A program made the translations under genes and the position numbers. Below, one piece after another: positions 9,973 to 21,768 of a DNA stretch of 64,000 nucleotides (position 1 is the first letter of the stretch; the number at the start of each line of letters is the position of its first letter). The notes below the pieces were generated by a model that saw nothing but the letters and a program-made list of their open reading frames with translations, did no database searches and was not told where the DNA came from. This stretch comes from Timema cristinae (lineage: Eukaryota; Arthropoda; Insecta; Phasmatodea; Timematidae): contig JBCFYV010000288.1 in NCBI GenBank assembly GCA_039000515.1, positions 1-64,000 of the forward strand, read 5' to 3'.

Positions 9973-12309
9973 ATTAATTATTATTGTTGTTGTTTAACGG
10001 CCCATCGACACATCTAGGTCATTAGGGCCTTGAAATATATTAAAAACATAATAAAATCCCCATAGGGGAAAGAGATAAAACATTCACCATCTGAGACACT
10101 CCACAGGAGTGCTCAAATGGACTCTTGGTATAAATTAAGTGATACACCTGCTAAAAAAAACCACAAGTGTATCACTCCAATAAAAAGACAAAACAAACAT
10201 ATTAAAATATAACACGTTAAAAAGACAAAACATGTTAAAATGATAATACGTTAAAAAGACAAAACATGTTAAATTGTAATAAAACTGTTAAAAAGATCTC
10301 AATATGAGATATATCCAAAAGAGCCACTTTATAAAAGTGACTCAAATGGCATTAAAAAGATCCGCCTGGCGTATTAAACGGAGTAAACAAATAACTCCAT
10401 CCGCACTATGCGTAATAAAAAACGTAAGTCACCTTTAAAATCAAGAGCCAGACGGATAGGGGCTAGTTTGCGACACTCCACCAAAATGTGATGCACACTA
10501 AGGGGAGTATCACAAAACTCACACACTGGAGGTGGATCCCCTCTTAGTAAAAAACTATGGGTCAATGAAGTATGCCCGACGCGGATCTCGTCACGATGAC
10601 CTCCTCTCTTCTAGACTTTCGTATAGAAGAGGGCCATCGGACACACCGTCCCTGAGGACCGCAGCTTGTTCTGAGCAGGGGTCGAGACCCACTGCTCGTG
10701 CCAGGTGCGTAAGACTCCACGCCGAACATAACCCTTTAGATCTAAAAACATGACACCCAGACTCGCCTCCGGATGCAGGCGTGCTGCCTCCTTGGCTGCC
10801 TGGTCCGCCAGTTCATTTCCTGGAAGACCAGCGTGACCAGGAATCCAGCAAAAGGCGAGCCGGGTGCTTTATGAATCAATTTTAAAAATTTGCTCATGTA
10901 TCATCTGCACGAGGGGATTCCAGGAGTAGAGAGTGGACAATGCCAACAGAGCACTCATGGAATCCGTGCAGATGAGGACAGAACGGTGACTACTTCGGTA
11001 AACAAAACACAAAGATTTAAAAATGACATATAATTCAGCCGTAAAAACACTGGTTTCTTTAGGTAAACCAAATTTAAAATTGGATCCTTCCACAACAAAA
11101 GCACATCCCACGGAGGCTCCAGATTTAGAGCCGTCAGTGTAGATGCGCTCGAATCCGTGAAAGCGAGTGGAGAGGAGCTCATTAAAGGTCCTCTCATATA
11201 CAAAGTTTGGGGTGGTCGCTTTAGGGAACTTGGCAAGATCAAAATGGCATTGAGGTAGGCGTATCTTCCAGGGAGAAACACGACCTGGGGATGTGGGGAT
11301 AGCCTTTAGCAAAACTATTCCCACACGTGTCGAAAACCGATAGCATCCTGATCCCAACCGGCCTTGTACTACGCCATTTGGTTTCATACAAGACACGGTT
11401 AGGGGGATGAAACACAGGACGATAGGCAACATGCTGCACCATGCAATGAAGTTTCGACACGTAAGATGCCAGAAGATAGGACCGCCGGTAAGAAAGAGGC
11501 GGCTCACCGGCGTCAGCACAGATCCTGACGACTGGACTGGTACGAAATGCACCAGTAGCCAGTCGAATGCCAGCATGGTGGACACTATCTAGCATCTTTA
11601 ACAATGAGGGTCTAGATGAGCCATAAACAAAACTGCCGTAATCTAGTTTAGATCTGACCAAGCCCTATACAGGCGCATCAAGGTTTCCTATCAGCACCCC
11701 AGGACCGACCGCTAACCACTTTGAGTAAATTCAATGCTTGAACACCTTCGCTTTCAGGTCTTTGATGTGGGGGATCCAAGTTAGTTTAAAATCGAATAAA
11801 AGTCCCAGGAACCTTACGGTCTCGGAGACAGGTAAAACAACGTTGTTCTTTAAAATATTGGGGGCTGGCTGTATTCCGCGTAATCTATGGAAGGGACGAC
11901 AGTCGTCTTGGCCGCAGAGAAACGAAAGCCATTACGAGATGCCCACAACCATAGATTGTTAACAGCGAGTTGTATCTGTCGTTCAGCCCTGTGGAGACTT
12001 GATGAACTGCAATAAATTGCGTAGTCATCCACAAAAAGGCATGAACGAACAGGTGAGCGCAGGTTGTCCACAATACTATTTATCGCGATAGCGAACAACG
12101 TACAGCTCAGAATACTACCCTGAGGCACCCCATTTCCTTGAATAAAATCATCGGATAAGGTGTTATTCAACCTTACCCGGAAGTGTCCATCCGACATAAA
12201 ATTAGATATAAAAGAAGGAAGGTTTCCTCGAAACCCCAATTAAAAAGTGTTTTCAAAATGCCGTACCGCCAGGTGGTATCGTACGCTTTCTTCAGATCGA
12301 AGAAGACAG
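9973..12309 (-). mobile_element. I-clade LINE, 5'-truncated (copy 2)
   Basis: Minus-strand copy. The tail (TTATTATTGTTGTTG on the plus strand) lies at 9973-9990, then the 3' UTR, then ORF2 from its C-terminal CCHC (10.5 kb) through RNase H (IYTDGSKSGASVGCAF at 11.1 kb), the thumb and the reverse-transcriptase palm (FVDDYAIY near 12.0 kb). It is truncated inside the reverse transcriptase at about 12309. A short deletion lies in the thumb, and frameshifts at about 10.85, 11.25 and 11.7 kb make it inactive. The flanks CGACTATTAATTATTATTG and CGACTCTAATCATTATTG are similar and may be an eroded target duplication. Confidence 0.88.
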
Positions 12310-12879
12310 CGCTCGACTCTAATCATTATTGTGGGTTCTCCACCCCTATTTGTAATTATGACATTCTTGTTACAAGAATTGCTTTTAGTACACGCCATAA
12401 GTAGAAATATGATGTTCTTGGTAGGTATGAGGCACTAATGAAGTAAGTCTAGAAGATCTTTTGTGAGAGTCCCGGCTTGGAAGAGAAACCTGTGCTCAAC
12501 GTATTTCTGGTACATCACCTTTATCCTTCCTCTTGGTGGTCACCTCCTCAAAAGCATCATTGTACGACATTTTATATAAAAAAATAATGTTGGTAACTCT
12601 CTTACCACTTTCTAAATCTTCAATTGGGGCAATTTAAATGCCGTCATATTCAAAGGACCTATATTGCTGGACAGAGCTTTAATGTCATAGAAGTCCTAAT
12701 AGAGTTTGTTCACATGGATTGACTCTTTCAATGAATGAGCTGAATCTCCTTCATTCTGCATATGTCCTTTGATTAGATATTTATGGGTGATTGATTTTAT
12801 TACTAGGTTGTGTATGGCACAGCAGTGTTTCCTGAGATGTGCCAGAGATAAAAATTATTTGTTTTTTAGGTAGATATCT
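12310..12879. other. gene-free stretch
   Basis: No frame or repeat recognised. Probably unique flank or decayed transposon sequence beside the Tc1-like remnant. Confidence 0.4.
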
Positions 12880-13699
12880 TTATCAATTACTGCAGTACGC
12901 ACGTACCCGGCTCATTTACACCACGATGACTATTTCCCTCGTCCCACTCATAGCAGTCACATGTATTCGTTTTCAGATCGCATATTATGAAGTTGAAAAT
13001 ATTTAACACCGCTTCACTAACCGAGAGGTATGAACAGGCGACCGGTCGTGTTGATAAACAATTGGTCCTACGGGATATATTTCCCGTACAGGCGGCAACA
13101 TCACGTTATCCAAGATACACACGTATTGTTCCTTATTTAAATGTCCATCTATTTTCCACTTACTCCCACACCAGCATGTGAAATCTACCCCCAACTCGAT
13201 ACAGAGAAGCGACCATCATAGCCAATATTCTAATGGCAGTTATAAGTTTTCTTGTGCGAAATTCATTCGAGCCAGCTTCTGCTGTTCTGTTAATATGTTT
13301 TGAAGCAACAGTAAATGAATGGAGCCCTCCTTCTATTAAGCGCTCCAAAATTGTGTATTTAGACAAGTTTGCCCCAACTTGCGTAGCAATTTATCTGCTC
13401 GTTAAATATGGGCTTGCCTGAGCTACAGCAGCTAGAGTGTCGTTCTGTTCCCGAGTAGATTTACGTGAAGCACATCCACCATGACGACACTTGAGGTTGT
13501 TTTCATTTTCTCATCTAGATTTCCACCAAGAAACTGTTTTTCGCAAACACGGTATTGTACGCGAAATTTCGCTGTTCGTGTACCCTGCCTCCACTAAACC
13601 CAAAATACTTCCTTTATCAGCTTCACTCAAACGTCTATGTCGTTCCACGGCTGAATTAACGCTGAACAATAAGTTTGAAACACAGTTCAAGCACTCCAA
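12880..13699 (-). pseudogene. Tc1-like transposase remnant
   Basis: Read from 13699 on the minus strand: an N-terminal helix-turn-helix (RLSEADKGSILGLVEAGYTN, SEISRTIPCLRKTVSWW), a middle region (ATQVGANLSKYTILERL), then after a frameshift near 13180 the catalytic-domain phrases CWCGSKWKIDGHLNKEQY and IVYQHDRSPVHTS, matching the Tc1 pattern G.lN...Y..iL and qD.aP.H. The HD in place of QD is still the second aspartate. In-frame stops and at least two frameshifts show it is dead. The end with the third acidic residue is not readable. Lies 150 bp outside the Harbinger terminus at 13849. Confidence 0.75.
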
Positions 13700-13942
13700 G
13701 GATAGATGTTTTGTTTTGCTCTCTTCCTTAGAAATAAAATATGGTTGGTCAAATGAGCCGTATTTTCGAGGTTTCCATCATGTGAAAGTTTTCACTCCTG
13801 TTTCATTTATGGAAATGTAAATAATAATAATTTTACCCAGTCTTTTAATGCCGGCGCCACACGTTGGCCCCAACACTGGTTAATTTGCTAAACGTCCACA
13901 CGTTGGCAATTCTATTCAGTTTATTGCAGTCGGAGTCAATGT

Positions 13943-14391
13943 GAAGATGTGTCTGATATAGAAATTGCTGTAGGCGCCTTTACGTTATTGAGGGCATATC
14001 ATTATTATTTCTTACTGGAAAAAAAGAAACCGCCACGCAGAAGAAGGCGGTGGGTGACGACACATCATAAAACACGGAACCAGTGAGTACCATAGACATT
14101 CCATTTTAATAATTGTGAGAAATAATTTAGTCTACGACGCTCAGACAATATTCTTTATGTATCTAATTATCTGTAAATAATCTATAAAATTTTCTTTTTG
14201 AGATACGATGAAAACCGATTATTAAATAATTTGATTCAAGAGCCTTTAGGAGAGTTTGATAACTTTCCTCGTATGTCGTATGTCGTCAATAGATTTTGTA
14301 AACCTTCTACTGCTGATTAGGCCAAGAATAAAAAACAAGATACTGTATTCAGAGATTCAATACCGGCCAAAGTACGCCTCGCTGTGACACT
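13943..14391 (+). pseudogene. Harbinger A nuclease, N-terminal exons
   Basis: First exon about 13943-14082 encodes DVSDIEIAVGAFTLLRAYHY, a lysine/arginine patch (KKKPPRRRRRWVT) and ends at a GTGAGT donor. The basic patch followed by W matches the start of Harbinger nucleases. Second exon about 14203-14391 has LIQEPLGEFDNFPRMS and, shifted, IPAKVRLAVTL, matching the conserved FRMS and RLavTLR blocks just before the catalytic domain. No clear ATG precedes it and frameshifts plus a stop are present. The catalytic part lies 9 kb away at 23522-24241 because the MADF exon and the pogo-like insertion lie between. Confidence 0.6.
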
Positions 14392-14867
14392 TGAATGAAT
14401 CTCCAGTCGCTAGAAATGTAAAAGTCTTCATTACCTATTTAAAATTACTCCTCAGGTTATATCATTTATTGTGCCGGAAGTATAAAAAGCGCTCTGTGGT
14501 TCGTTGCAATCTTTTGCTAAGGAAAGTTTAAGTATTTTATGTATGTATATGTTACGGTCAAAGTGGTAAATGCGGTTAGTAATAATTTTCAATTTATCAC
14601 ACTAACCGTAATTTGTATACTATATTAAGATTTGGAAATAACTTTATTCCTGAGAAGGACATAGACTAAATTTAACAGGTCCGCGTGGACGAAGCCGTGG
14701 GCAATAGTTTGTTGTAAAATAAAACCCTGAAAAATAATCAAAAAACATGTTTATTGTAAACCAAATTATAAGGTGTCAGGTAATATAGTGCATTTATTTA
14801 TATATTTGTTTGTGCTTCAGAGAGTAAAAATGCCTATGAGAATATCATTTGACAGAATGGTCACATT
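14392..14867. other. Harbinger A intronic stretch with a short repeat piece
   Basis: Lies between the nuclease and MADF exons. CCGCGTGGACGAAGCCGTGG at 14681-14700 and GGCAATAG resemble the repeat at 3489 in the opposite orientation, over about 35 bp only. No frame seen. The segment that should encode the nuclease block between RLAVTL and the catalytic domain is not found. Confidence 0.4.
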
Positions 14868-15281
14868 CTAAGTTGTGGTCGATGGACCTGTCACATATTC
14901 AGTTTGACTACTACAATGTGGTTGTACATATGTATAGTTACTATAATCGTCATCAGTTTGATATACAGGACTTGGCAAAACCTGAGTTGAAGGGGATGGT
15001 GTAGGTGCATAACGCACGGAATTTGGGGCAGACATCGAGTATGTGTTCTTGCTAGCAGGGCTACTAATATTTGACCGAGAAACATATCGCTTCTGGTAAA
15101 TAAGTTCGTCTATATCGTGCATTATATTCTCTCATTGTTGCTCATAAAAATTTTTAATTGTTTTGGCCAGTAGTTGACAAAATAAATCCACCTCGTCCAC
15201 TTCAGTTGGCGATCGGTTCGATATATTTTTAAGAACATTTAAAGCTGTGTTCATTTGTTTTCCTACTTCCGAGATATCTGA
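14868..15281 (-). pseudogene. Harbinger A MADF protein, C-terminal part
   Basis: Downstream half of the last MADF exon, cut off from 23315-23416 by the pogo-like transposon. On the minus strand it reads SDISEVGKQMNTALNVLKN, VDEVDLFCQLLAKTIKNFY, then an in-frame TGA near 15133, then MHDIDELIYQKRYVSRS and a serine/threonine/proline tail. This fits the C-terminal region of MADF partner proteins, which bind DNA ends or the nuclease and help it enter the nucleus. Removing the insertion and one TGA target copy (TCA on this strand) restores the frame across the junction. Confidence 0.65.
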
Positions 15282-15566
15282 CAAGGGGAATATACGGTCA
15301 ACGGATTTTTGTAATTTTTAATACTTATAGTACAGAAAGGTCTAGACCCAAATAACAAATACCCAAACCCATAAGGCCAGATATCCAGAAGTTTTCGATA
15401 AAATAAATTTTGAAAAATGTATAAACATTACGAGCGAGGGATATACGCTAAAGTTAAGACAATTGACAACAAGTCTCGTGGCTCCACTGATAGCGCACGA
15501 GTCTAGTATCCCGTGGATCGCTGGATCGAGTTTAGTATCCCGTGGATCGCTGGATCGAATCCTACA
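15282..15566 (+). repeat. left inverted repeat of pogo-like element, with tRNA-like segment
   Basis: Pairs with 23054-23314. The outer 190 bp are nearly identical. The inner end (15473-15566) resembles a tRNA of the arginine type: GTCTCGTGGCTCCACTGATA, GCGCACGAG, and a B-box-like GGATCGAATCC. A 30-bp unit containing AGTATCCCGTGGATCGCTGG is tandemly duplicated here (near 15505 and 15535), so this copy cannot fold as a normal tRNA. Confidence 0.8.
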
Positions 15567-15759
15567 GACTTGTTTTTTAATCCTACATGAGAATGTTTAT
15601 AATGAATGAACATTTTTGTACAAAAGTGTAATGTAAGAAATCTGTTTATTTTATATTTTTCTTAATTCTAACAAACTTACAGTACAAAAATAATCGTTAC
15701 ATATATGGTATTCGTTCTTTTTTATTACATTATAGTTTTTCTTACAATCACTTAACCTT

Positions 15760-16597
15760 TTACTCTTGCTCCAAAGTTTCACAGGAGCCCGGATGATATT
15801 CGTCGTAAAAGCAAGGAAAGCAAAACGTTTTACGGCACCTCGCACACTGTATGAAGGATGAATTTTTGCAACTACATTTATTTTTCAAAATATCCATCGG
15901 AAAACAAACTTCGTTCACGTTCATGAAAATTTCCTTATCGTCAATGATTATACCTACATGCCATACGTACCGGATCATGTTGCCAAAGATTGGGGAAGAC
16001 AGCTGGTGATGTACGATGGAATGAATTTTCAAGCAATCCTCTCTAGAGTTAATTTCGCGTTCCCGTTCCAGTAAGTAGGTGCAGTTCTGCAAATGCTTTA
16101 TAAAAATTTTCACTTGCCGAAAGAAATATACATCGCACGGCTGGACCAATGGGGTGCACTTTGGAGGGATAATCTTTACAGTGCACGTTGGCAGACGAGC
16201 TTCGTCTTTAAAAATTTCATCGTACATCGCAGTATTTGTCTGTCCTCCCCAAGAATCAATAAGTAAGAGAAACTTTTCCTCTCTGACGTGCGGCTTTAAT
16301 AGGCCTACTAAAAAATCCGTGTAGAGCTTTGTTTTCAACTTTCCGGACTTAGATGAGGTGACGACGACGTTTTTATATTTTTGAAGATACTCATCTACTG
16401 TTTTTTGTACCCTGGGCCCGAATGAACTGGTTGTCTCTTGTAGGCATACGAACACAAGGGGCAATCATTTGCCAGATAAAGTGACTGCGTATTGCGCCGT
16501 ATATGAATGCGTCACCTTATTCATATACTTTTTCTTCACAAGAACTACCTTTGATCCCTGGTCGCAAGAGTTCTATCAAAGGACTGATATTGGCAGC
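15760..16597 (-). pseudogene. pogo-like transposase, exon 2 (DDE domain)
   Basis: Follows a 101-bp intron whose acceptor TTTTTCAG|GCTGCC is at 16598. It continues the DDE_1 domain after NADQTG: NKVTHSYTAQYAV, then LFVCLQE-like PLVFVCLQETT, second acidic site LLIDSWGGQTN, third site in PPKCTPLVQPCDVYFF. The C-terminus is a cysteine cluster (CSCKN, CARCRKTFCFPC) like the zinc-binding ends of such transposases. A one-base shift near 16550 and an in-frame TGA near 16466 inactivate it. The catalytic D-D-D residues remain visible. The first exon is at 21769-22642, separated by the LINE. Confidence 0.8.
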
Positions 16598-16700
16598 CTG
16601 AAAAATATTCATAAAACACGATATTAATTTCACAAAACGTTATATTTAACAATAAAATATATTGATCATAAAGCATGAGGTTTTTTTTTTTTTAATACCT

Positions 16701-17653
16701 ATGCTCAGAGTCAGGCCATACGTTCCCAATCCTCGGCGCTGCTTTCAGTGCCAGGAATTTGGGCATACGAAGCTGAGATGCCGTGGAAGGCCAACCTGTG
16801 CGGATTGCGGACAGGAGGCTCACGATACACCGTGTGAGTCTCCTAAGTTCTGCGTCAACTGCAAGGGTCCGCATTCTGCTTGGTCTCGGACCTGTCCGAA
16901 ATGGAAGGTGGAGAAAAAAGTCCTGGAGATCCAATGTGAAAAGAAGATCCCTTATGCCAGGCCCGCAAGGAATATATATCCAGTCAAGCTCCGGTATTTC
17001 AAACATCTTATAGTCAGATTGTAAGCCAGAACATAAATTGCCCCAACTGCCATTGTGCAGTTAATATTGCCAACACGACTAAACGACCTGTGCCACTCGT
17101 CTCTACTGGAGACACTCAAAGACAACCAGCACCATCTATGGTGGTGCCAAAATTAGTAAAAGGGGCGACACCCTCGCCGAAGTCGCCTCCACCACCTTTA
17201 CCCCCGAGGAGGCCACCTCGGGGAGCGCCCTCGGGCCCTTCCGGGGGGACCCCACCGAGCCTTCCTCGTGGGCCCCCTCCGAGCCCTCCTCGAGGGTCCC
17301 CGCCGGGCCCCGCTCGTGGAACGCCCCCGAGCCCTCCTCGGGGTCCTAAACCATGTGCGACCGTTGTCGAGCCGCTCAACCCCGCCTCAGTAACTCCGGA
17401 GGTCGGGATGAGTGGTGGTACAGGTGAGGTCTCAAAGGCGAGTCCCACTGGTGTCTTGAGTAAGGACCAGCAAGGGACCGCCGAAAAAATTATTTTAAAA
17501 AAAGCGTCGAAGGCTTTAACAAAGCCTTCGCGTAAGGATTCCCAGACCCAGTCTCTACAGGACAAACCAAAGCCTCTCCTGAAGCGGGAGTCCAAGAGAG
17601 ATTGGGAAAAGCAAGAGGACCTAAAAAAGTCCTCAATAAATTTTTATTTTTAA
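16701..17653 (+). pseudogene. LINE ORF1 (Gag-like), C-terminal two thirds
   Basis: Nucleic-acid-binding protein that packages the element RNA. Three zinc knuckles are visible in order: CFQCQEFGHTKLRC, CADCGQEAHDTPC and CVNCKGPHSAWSRTC, preceded by VRPYVPNPRR, the usual lead-in to knuckles in I and jockey elements. A frameshift near 16965 breaks it; in the next frame a long proline/arginine tract follows (PPPLPPRRPPRGAPSGPSGG and repeats), then a lysine-rich tail ending about 50 bp before ORF2. The RRM-like N-terminal part present in copy 6 is missing because of 5' truncation. Confidence 0.85.
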
Positions 17654-17707
17654 AAGATAGTGTTATGGATTGTGAGGATAATTAATTAAATTATATATTA
17701 ATAAATA

Positions 17708-20700
17708 ATGTCGCTACTACAATGGAATTGTAGGGGTTTCTATGCTCGTGTAGAGGAAATTAAACTACTAATTTCTTCCCTGCATCCTCCCATCTTGTGT
17801 TTGCAGGAAACCCACTACCGCCCAACTGACAACCCGATGCTTCGTGGGTACGATGTATATCGTACCGACAAGCCACTCTTTGATCGGGCTAGCGGAGGTG
17901 TGGCTATATTTGCACGTAGCAACATATATCATAAGTTTATAAATATTGTCTCTGATCTCCAAGTGATTGCTGTCAGAGCCTCCCTTCCTATGGAGGTAAC
18001 CGTATGTTGCATTTACATCCCACCAGGTGAACGTGTTTCCAAAAGGACTCTAGAGGCCCTCTTTATACAACTTCCCGCCCCCTATATCATCTTGGGGGAC
18101 TTTAACGCGCATAACCTGGTGTGGGGGTCTAATTTTACAGACACCCGCGGGAGGATGGTGGAGGATATTCTCGTCTCGGGAAACCTGGTGTTAATGAACA
18201 CCGGGACCCAGACACACTTCTCCACCTTTAATGATGTATCCTCTGCCATCGACCTAGCCCTATGTAGCCCCGGGATTGCTGCTCACTTCCTTTGGGAGGT
18301 TCACTCGGACCTATGTGGCAGCGATCACTTTCCCATTCTGCTTTCACAAATTCAAGATCCCCCCAGTACAGCACGGTTCCCCCAATGGGTTCTTAAACGT
18401 GCCGACTGGGATAAATTCCGCGAGCTCGCCGTTTTCCACGAATCCCCTTCTCCTGACGTCGATGTAAGGACTGGGTATTTTACTTCGACGGTCATCGCGG
18501 CGGCGAGGGCCTCCATCCCTAAATCCCCGCCAAATCCGCGCCATCCCTGGTGGAGCGAGGAGTGTCGGTTGGCTATTTCTGACCGTCGAAGGGCCCTACG
18601 TCTTTTTCACCGACGTCCTACTCTGGAGAATCTGGAGTCATTCCGGATTCTACGTGCTCGAGCTCGCCGTGTCATTCGTGAAAGTAGAAGAGAGTCTTGG
18701 AGAAAATTTATTTCAACCCTTACAATATCCACTCCCACAACTAAGGTTTGGGATAATATCCGTAAATTATGTAATAGCAACAATTCCAACAACAATATAC
18801 CTGCCCTCATGTCTAACGGTTCACGTGTCTCCTCCCCTGAGGAAGTCGTAAATGTATTGGGCTCGATGTTCGCCGCTATTTCTAGCACTGCGAGCTACAC
18901 TAACGAGTTCGCAATTCATAAGAGGAATATCGAGCGCCATGCTATTGATTTTGCCAAAGTCGGGGGGAGGATTATAACTCCCCCTTACCAAAGATGAACT
19001 GACCTGCGCCCTGTCCCAGGCCGGCAGCACAGCCTCTGGTCCAGACGACATTCATTACGAGATGTTGCGTCAGCTGCCCCCTGCCGGACAGGCATTTCTT
19101 TTAGACCTCTATAATAGTGTTTGGGAATCTCATCAGTTCCCCTCACTATGGAGGCAAGCAACCGTTATACCTATATATAAAAATGGCAAGGATAAATTAG
19201 AGCCAACTAGCTATAGACCGATAGCTTTAACTAGTTGTGTGTGTAAAATATTGGAAAAAATAATTAATAAGCGACTTATATGGTATTTAGAATCCCGCAA
19301 TCTGCTATCTAATATTCAATGTGGTTTTCGCCGTAACCGATCCACGGTGGATCACCTTGTCTGTCTAGAGACGGCTATTCGTGACGCTTTTCTCCATAAG
19401 CAGCATCTTCTGGCTGACTTCTTCGATCTGGAAAAAGCGTACGATACCACCTGGCGGTACGGCATTTTGAAAACGCTTTTTAACTGGCGGTTTCGAGGAA
19501 ACCTTTCTTCTTTTATATCTAATTTTATGTCGGATAGACACTTCCGGTAAGGTTGAATAACACATTATCCGATGATTTTATTCAAGAAATTGGGGTGCCT
19601 CAGGGTAGTATTCTGAGCTGTACGTTGTTCGCTATCGGGATAAATAGTATTGTGGACAACCTGCGCTCACCTGTTCGTTCATGCCTTTTTGTGGATGACT
19701 ACGCAATTTATTGCAGTTCATCAAGTCTCCACAGGGCTGAACGACAGATACAACTCGCTGTAAACAATCTATGGTTGTGGGCATCTCGTAATGGCTTTCG
19801 TTTCTCTGCGGCCAAGACGACTGTCGTCCCCTTCCATAGATTACGCGGAATACAGCCAGCCCCCAATATTTTAATGAACAACGTTGTTTTACCTGTCTCC
19901 GAGACCGTAAGGTTCCTGGGACTTTTATTCGATTTTAAACTAACTTGGATCCCCCACATCAAAGACCTGAAAGCGAGGTGTATCAAGGCATTGAATTTGC
20001 TCAAAGTGGTTAGCGGCCGGTCCTGGGGTGCTGATAGGGAAACCTTGATGCGCCTGTATAGGGCCCTGGTCAGATCTAAACTAGATTACGGGAGCTTTGT
20101 TTATGGCTCAGCTAGACCCTCGGCGTTAAAGATGCTAGATAGTGTCCACCATGCTGGCATTCGACTGGCTACTGGTGCCTTTCGTACCAGTCCAGTCGTC
20201 AGCATCTGTGCCGACGCCGGTGAGCCGCCTCTATCTTACCGGCGGTCCTATCTTCTGGCATCTTACGTGTCGAAACTTCATTGCATGGCGCAGCATGTTG
20301 CCTATCGTCCTGTGTTTCATCCCCCTAACAGTGTCTTGTATGAAACCAAATGGCGTAGTACAAGGCCGGTTGGGATCAGGATGCTATCGGTTTTCGACAC
20401 GTGTGGGATAGTTTTGCCAAAGGCTATCCCCGCATCCCCAGGTCGTGTTTCTCCCTGGAAGATACGCCTAACTCAATGCCATTTTGATCTTGCCAAGTTC
20501 CCTAAAGCGACCCCCCAAACTTTGTATATGAGAGGACCTTTAATGAGCTCCTCTCCACTCGCTTTCACGGATTCGAGCGCATCTACACTGACGGCTCTAA
20601 ATCTGGAGCCTCCGTGGGATGTGCTTTTGTTGTGGAAGGATCCAATTTTAAATTTGGTTTACCTAAAGAAACCAGTGTTTTTACGGCTGAATTATATGCC

Positions 20701-21324
20701 ATTTTTAAATCTTTGTGTTTTGTTTACCGAAGTAGTCACCGTTCTGTCCTCATCTGCACGGATTCCATGAGTGCTCTGTTGGCATTGTCCACTCTCTACT
20801 CCTGGAATCCCCTCGTGCAGATGATACATGAGCAAATTTTTAAAATTGATTCATTAATCACCCGGCTCGCCTTTTGCTGGATTCCTGGTCACGCTGGTCT
20901 TCCAGGAAATGAACTGGCGGACCAGGCAGCCAAGGAGGCAGCACGCCTGCCTCCGGAGGCGAGTCTGGGTGTCATGTTTTTAGATCTAAAGGGTTATGTT
21001 CGGCGTGGAGTCTTACGCACCTGGCACGAGCAGTGGGTCTCGACCCCTGCTCAGAACAAGCTGCGGTCCATCAGGGACGTTGTGTCGCGATGGCCCTCTT
21101 CTATACGAAAGTCTAGAAGAGAGGAGGTCATCGTGACGAGATTCCGCGTCGGGTATACTTCATTGACCCATAGTTTTTTACTAAGAGGGGATCCACCTCC
21201 AGTGTGTGAGTTTTGTGATACTCCCCTTAGTGTGCATCACATTTTGGTGGAGTGTCGCAAATTAGCCCCTATCCGTCTGGCTCTTGATTTTAAAGGTGAC
21301 TTACGTTTTTTTATTACGCGATAG
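17708..21324 (+). pseudogene. LINE ORF2: endonuclease, reverse transcriptase, RNase H
   Basis: Starts MSLLQWNCRGFYARVEEIK. APE-type endonuclease motifs: CLQETH, SGGVAIFARSN, LGDFNAHNLVWGS, SAIDLALC, GSDHFPIL. A frameshift near 18975 leads to the reverse transcriptase: SYRPIALTS, GFRRNRSTVDHLV, FFDLEKAYDT (catalytic D), GVPQGSILSC, FVDDYAIY (catalytic DD). Further shifts occur near 19548 (one G lost in CTTCCGG) and 20510. RNase H residues are present: TDG, FTAELYA, CTDS, WIPGHAGLPGNELADQ. It ends with CEFCDTPLSVHHILVEC, the terminal CCHC motif. Enzymes intact by motif, reading frame not. Confidence 0.92.
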
Positions 21325-21759
21325 TGCGGATGGAGTTATTTGTTTACTCCGTTTTATACGCCAGGCGGATCTTTTTAATGCCATTTGAGTCAATTTTATA
21401 AAGTGGCTCTTTTGGATATTATCTCATATTGAGATCTTTTTAACGGTTTTATTACAATTTAACATGTTGTTTTGTCTTTTTAGTGTATTATTATTTTAAC
21501 ATGTTTGGTCTTTTTAACGTGTTATATTTTAATATGTATGTTTTGTCTTTTTATTGGAGTGATACACTTGTGGTTTTTTTTAGCAGGTGTATCACTTAAT
21601 TTATACCAAGAGTCCATTTGAGCACTCCTATGGAGTGTCTCAGATGGTGAATGTTTTATCTCTTTCCCCTATGGGGATTTTATTATGTTTTTAATATATT
21701 TCAAGGCCCTAATGACCTAGATGTGTCGATGGGCCGTTAAACAGTAATAATAATAATAA
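21325..21759 (+). other. LINE 3' UTR and TAA tail (copy 3)
   Basis: Contains an inverted pair AGTGATACACTTGTGG and GCAGGTGTATCACTTAA (about 21559-21597) that can form a hairpin, then TTTGAGCACTCC with GGAGTGTCTCAGATGG (a second hairpin) and CCCCTATGGGG. The same three pairings recur in copies 1, 2 and 6, so they may be recognised by the reverse transcriptase. Ends in TAA repeats. Confidence 0.75.
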
Positions 21760-21768
21760 TTTTAATAC

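Larger units (their letters stand above)
16701..21759 (+). mobile_element. I-clade LINE, 5'-truncated in ORF1 (copy 3)
   Basis: Starts abruptly at ORF1 codons just upstream of the zinc knuckles and runs through ORF1, ORF2, 3' UTR and a TAA tail (21744-21759). The 11-bp target duplication TTTTAATACCT is exact at 16690-16700 and 21760-21770. Truncation at the 5' end with a target duplication is the normal outcome of target-primed reverse transcription. Inserted exactly over the exon 1-intron boundary of the pogo-like transposase. At least four frameshifts make it inactive, yet identity to copies 2 and 6 is high. Confidence 0.95.

Noticed and set aside
17116..17595. 159-codon minus-strand frame
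   Set aside because: Antisense of the proline-rich ORF1 region; a shadow of GC-rich coding sequence.
19708..20004. Antisense frames of about 98 codons recurring in several LINE copies
   Set aside because: They recur because the LINE copies are similar; no independent motif, and they cross the conserved reverse transcriptase.
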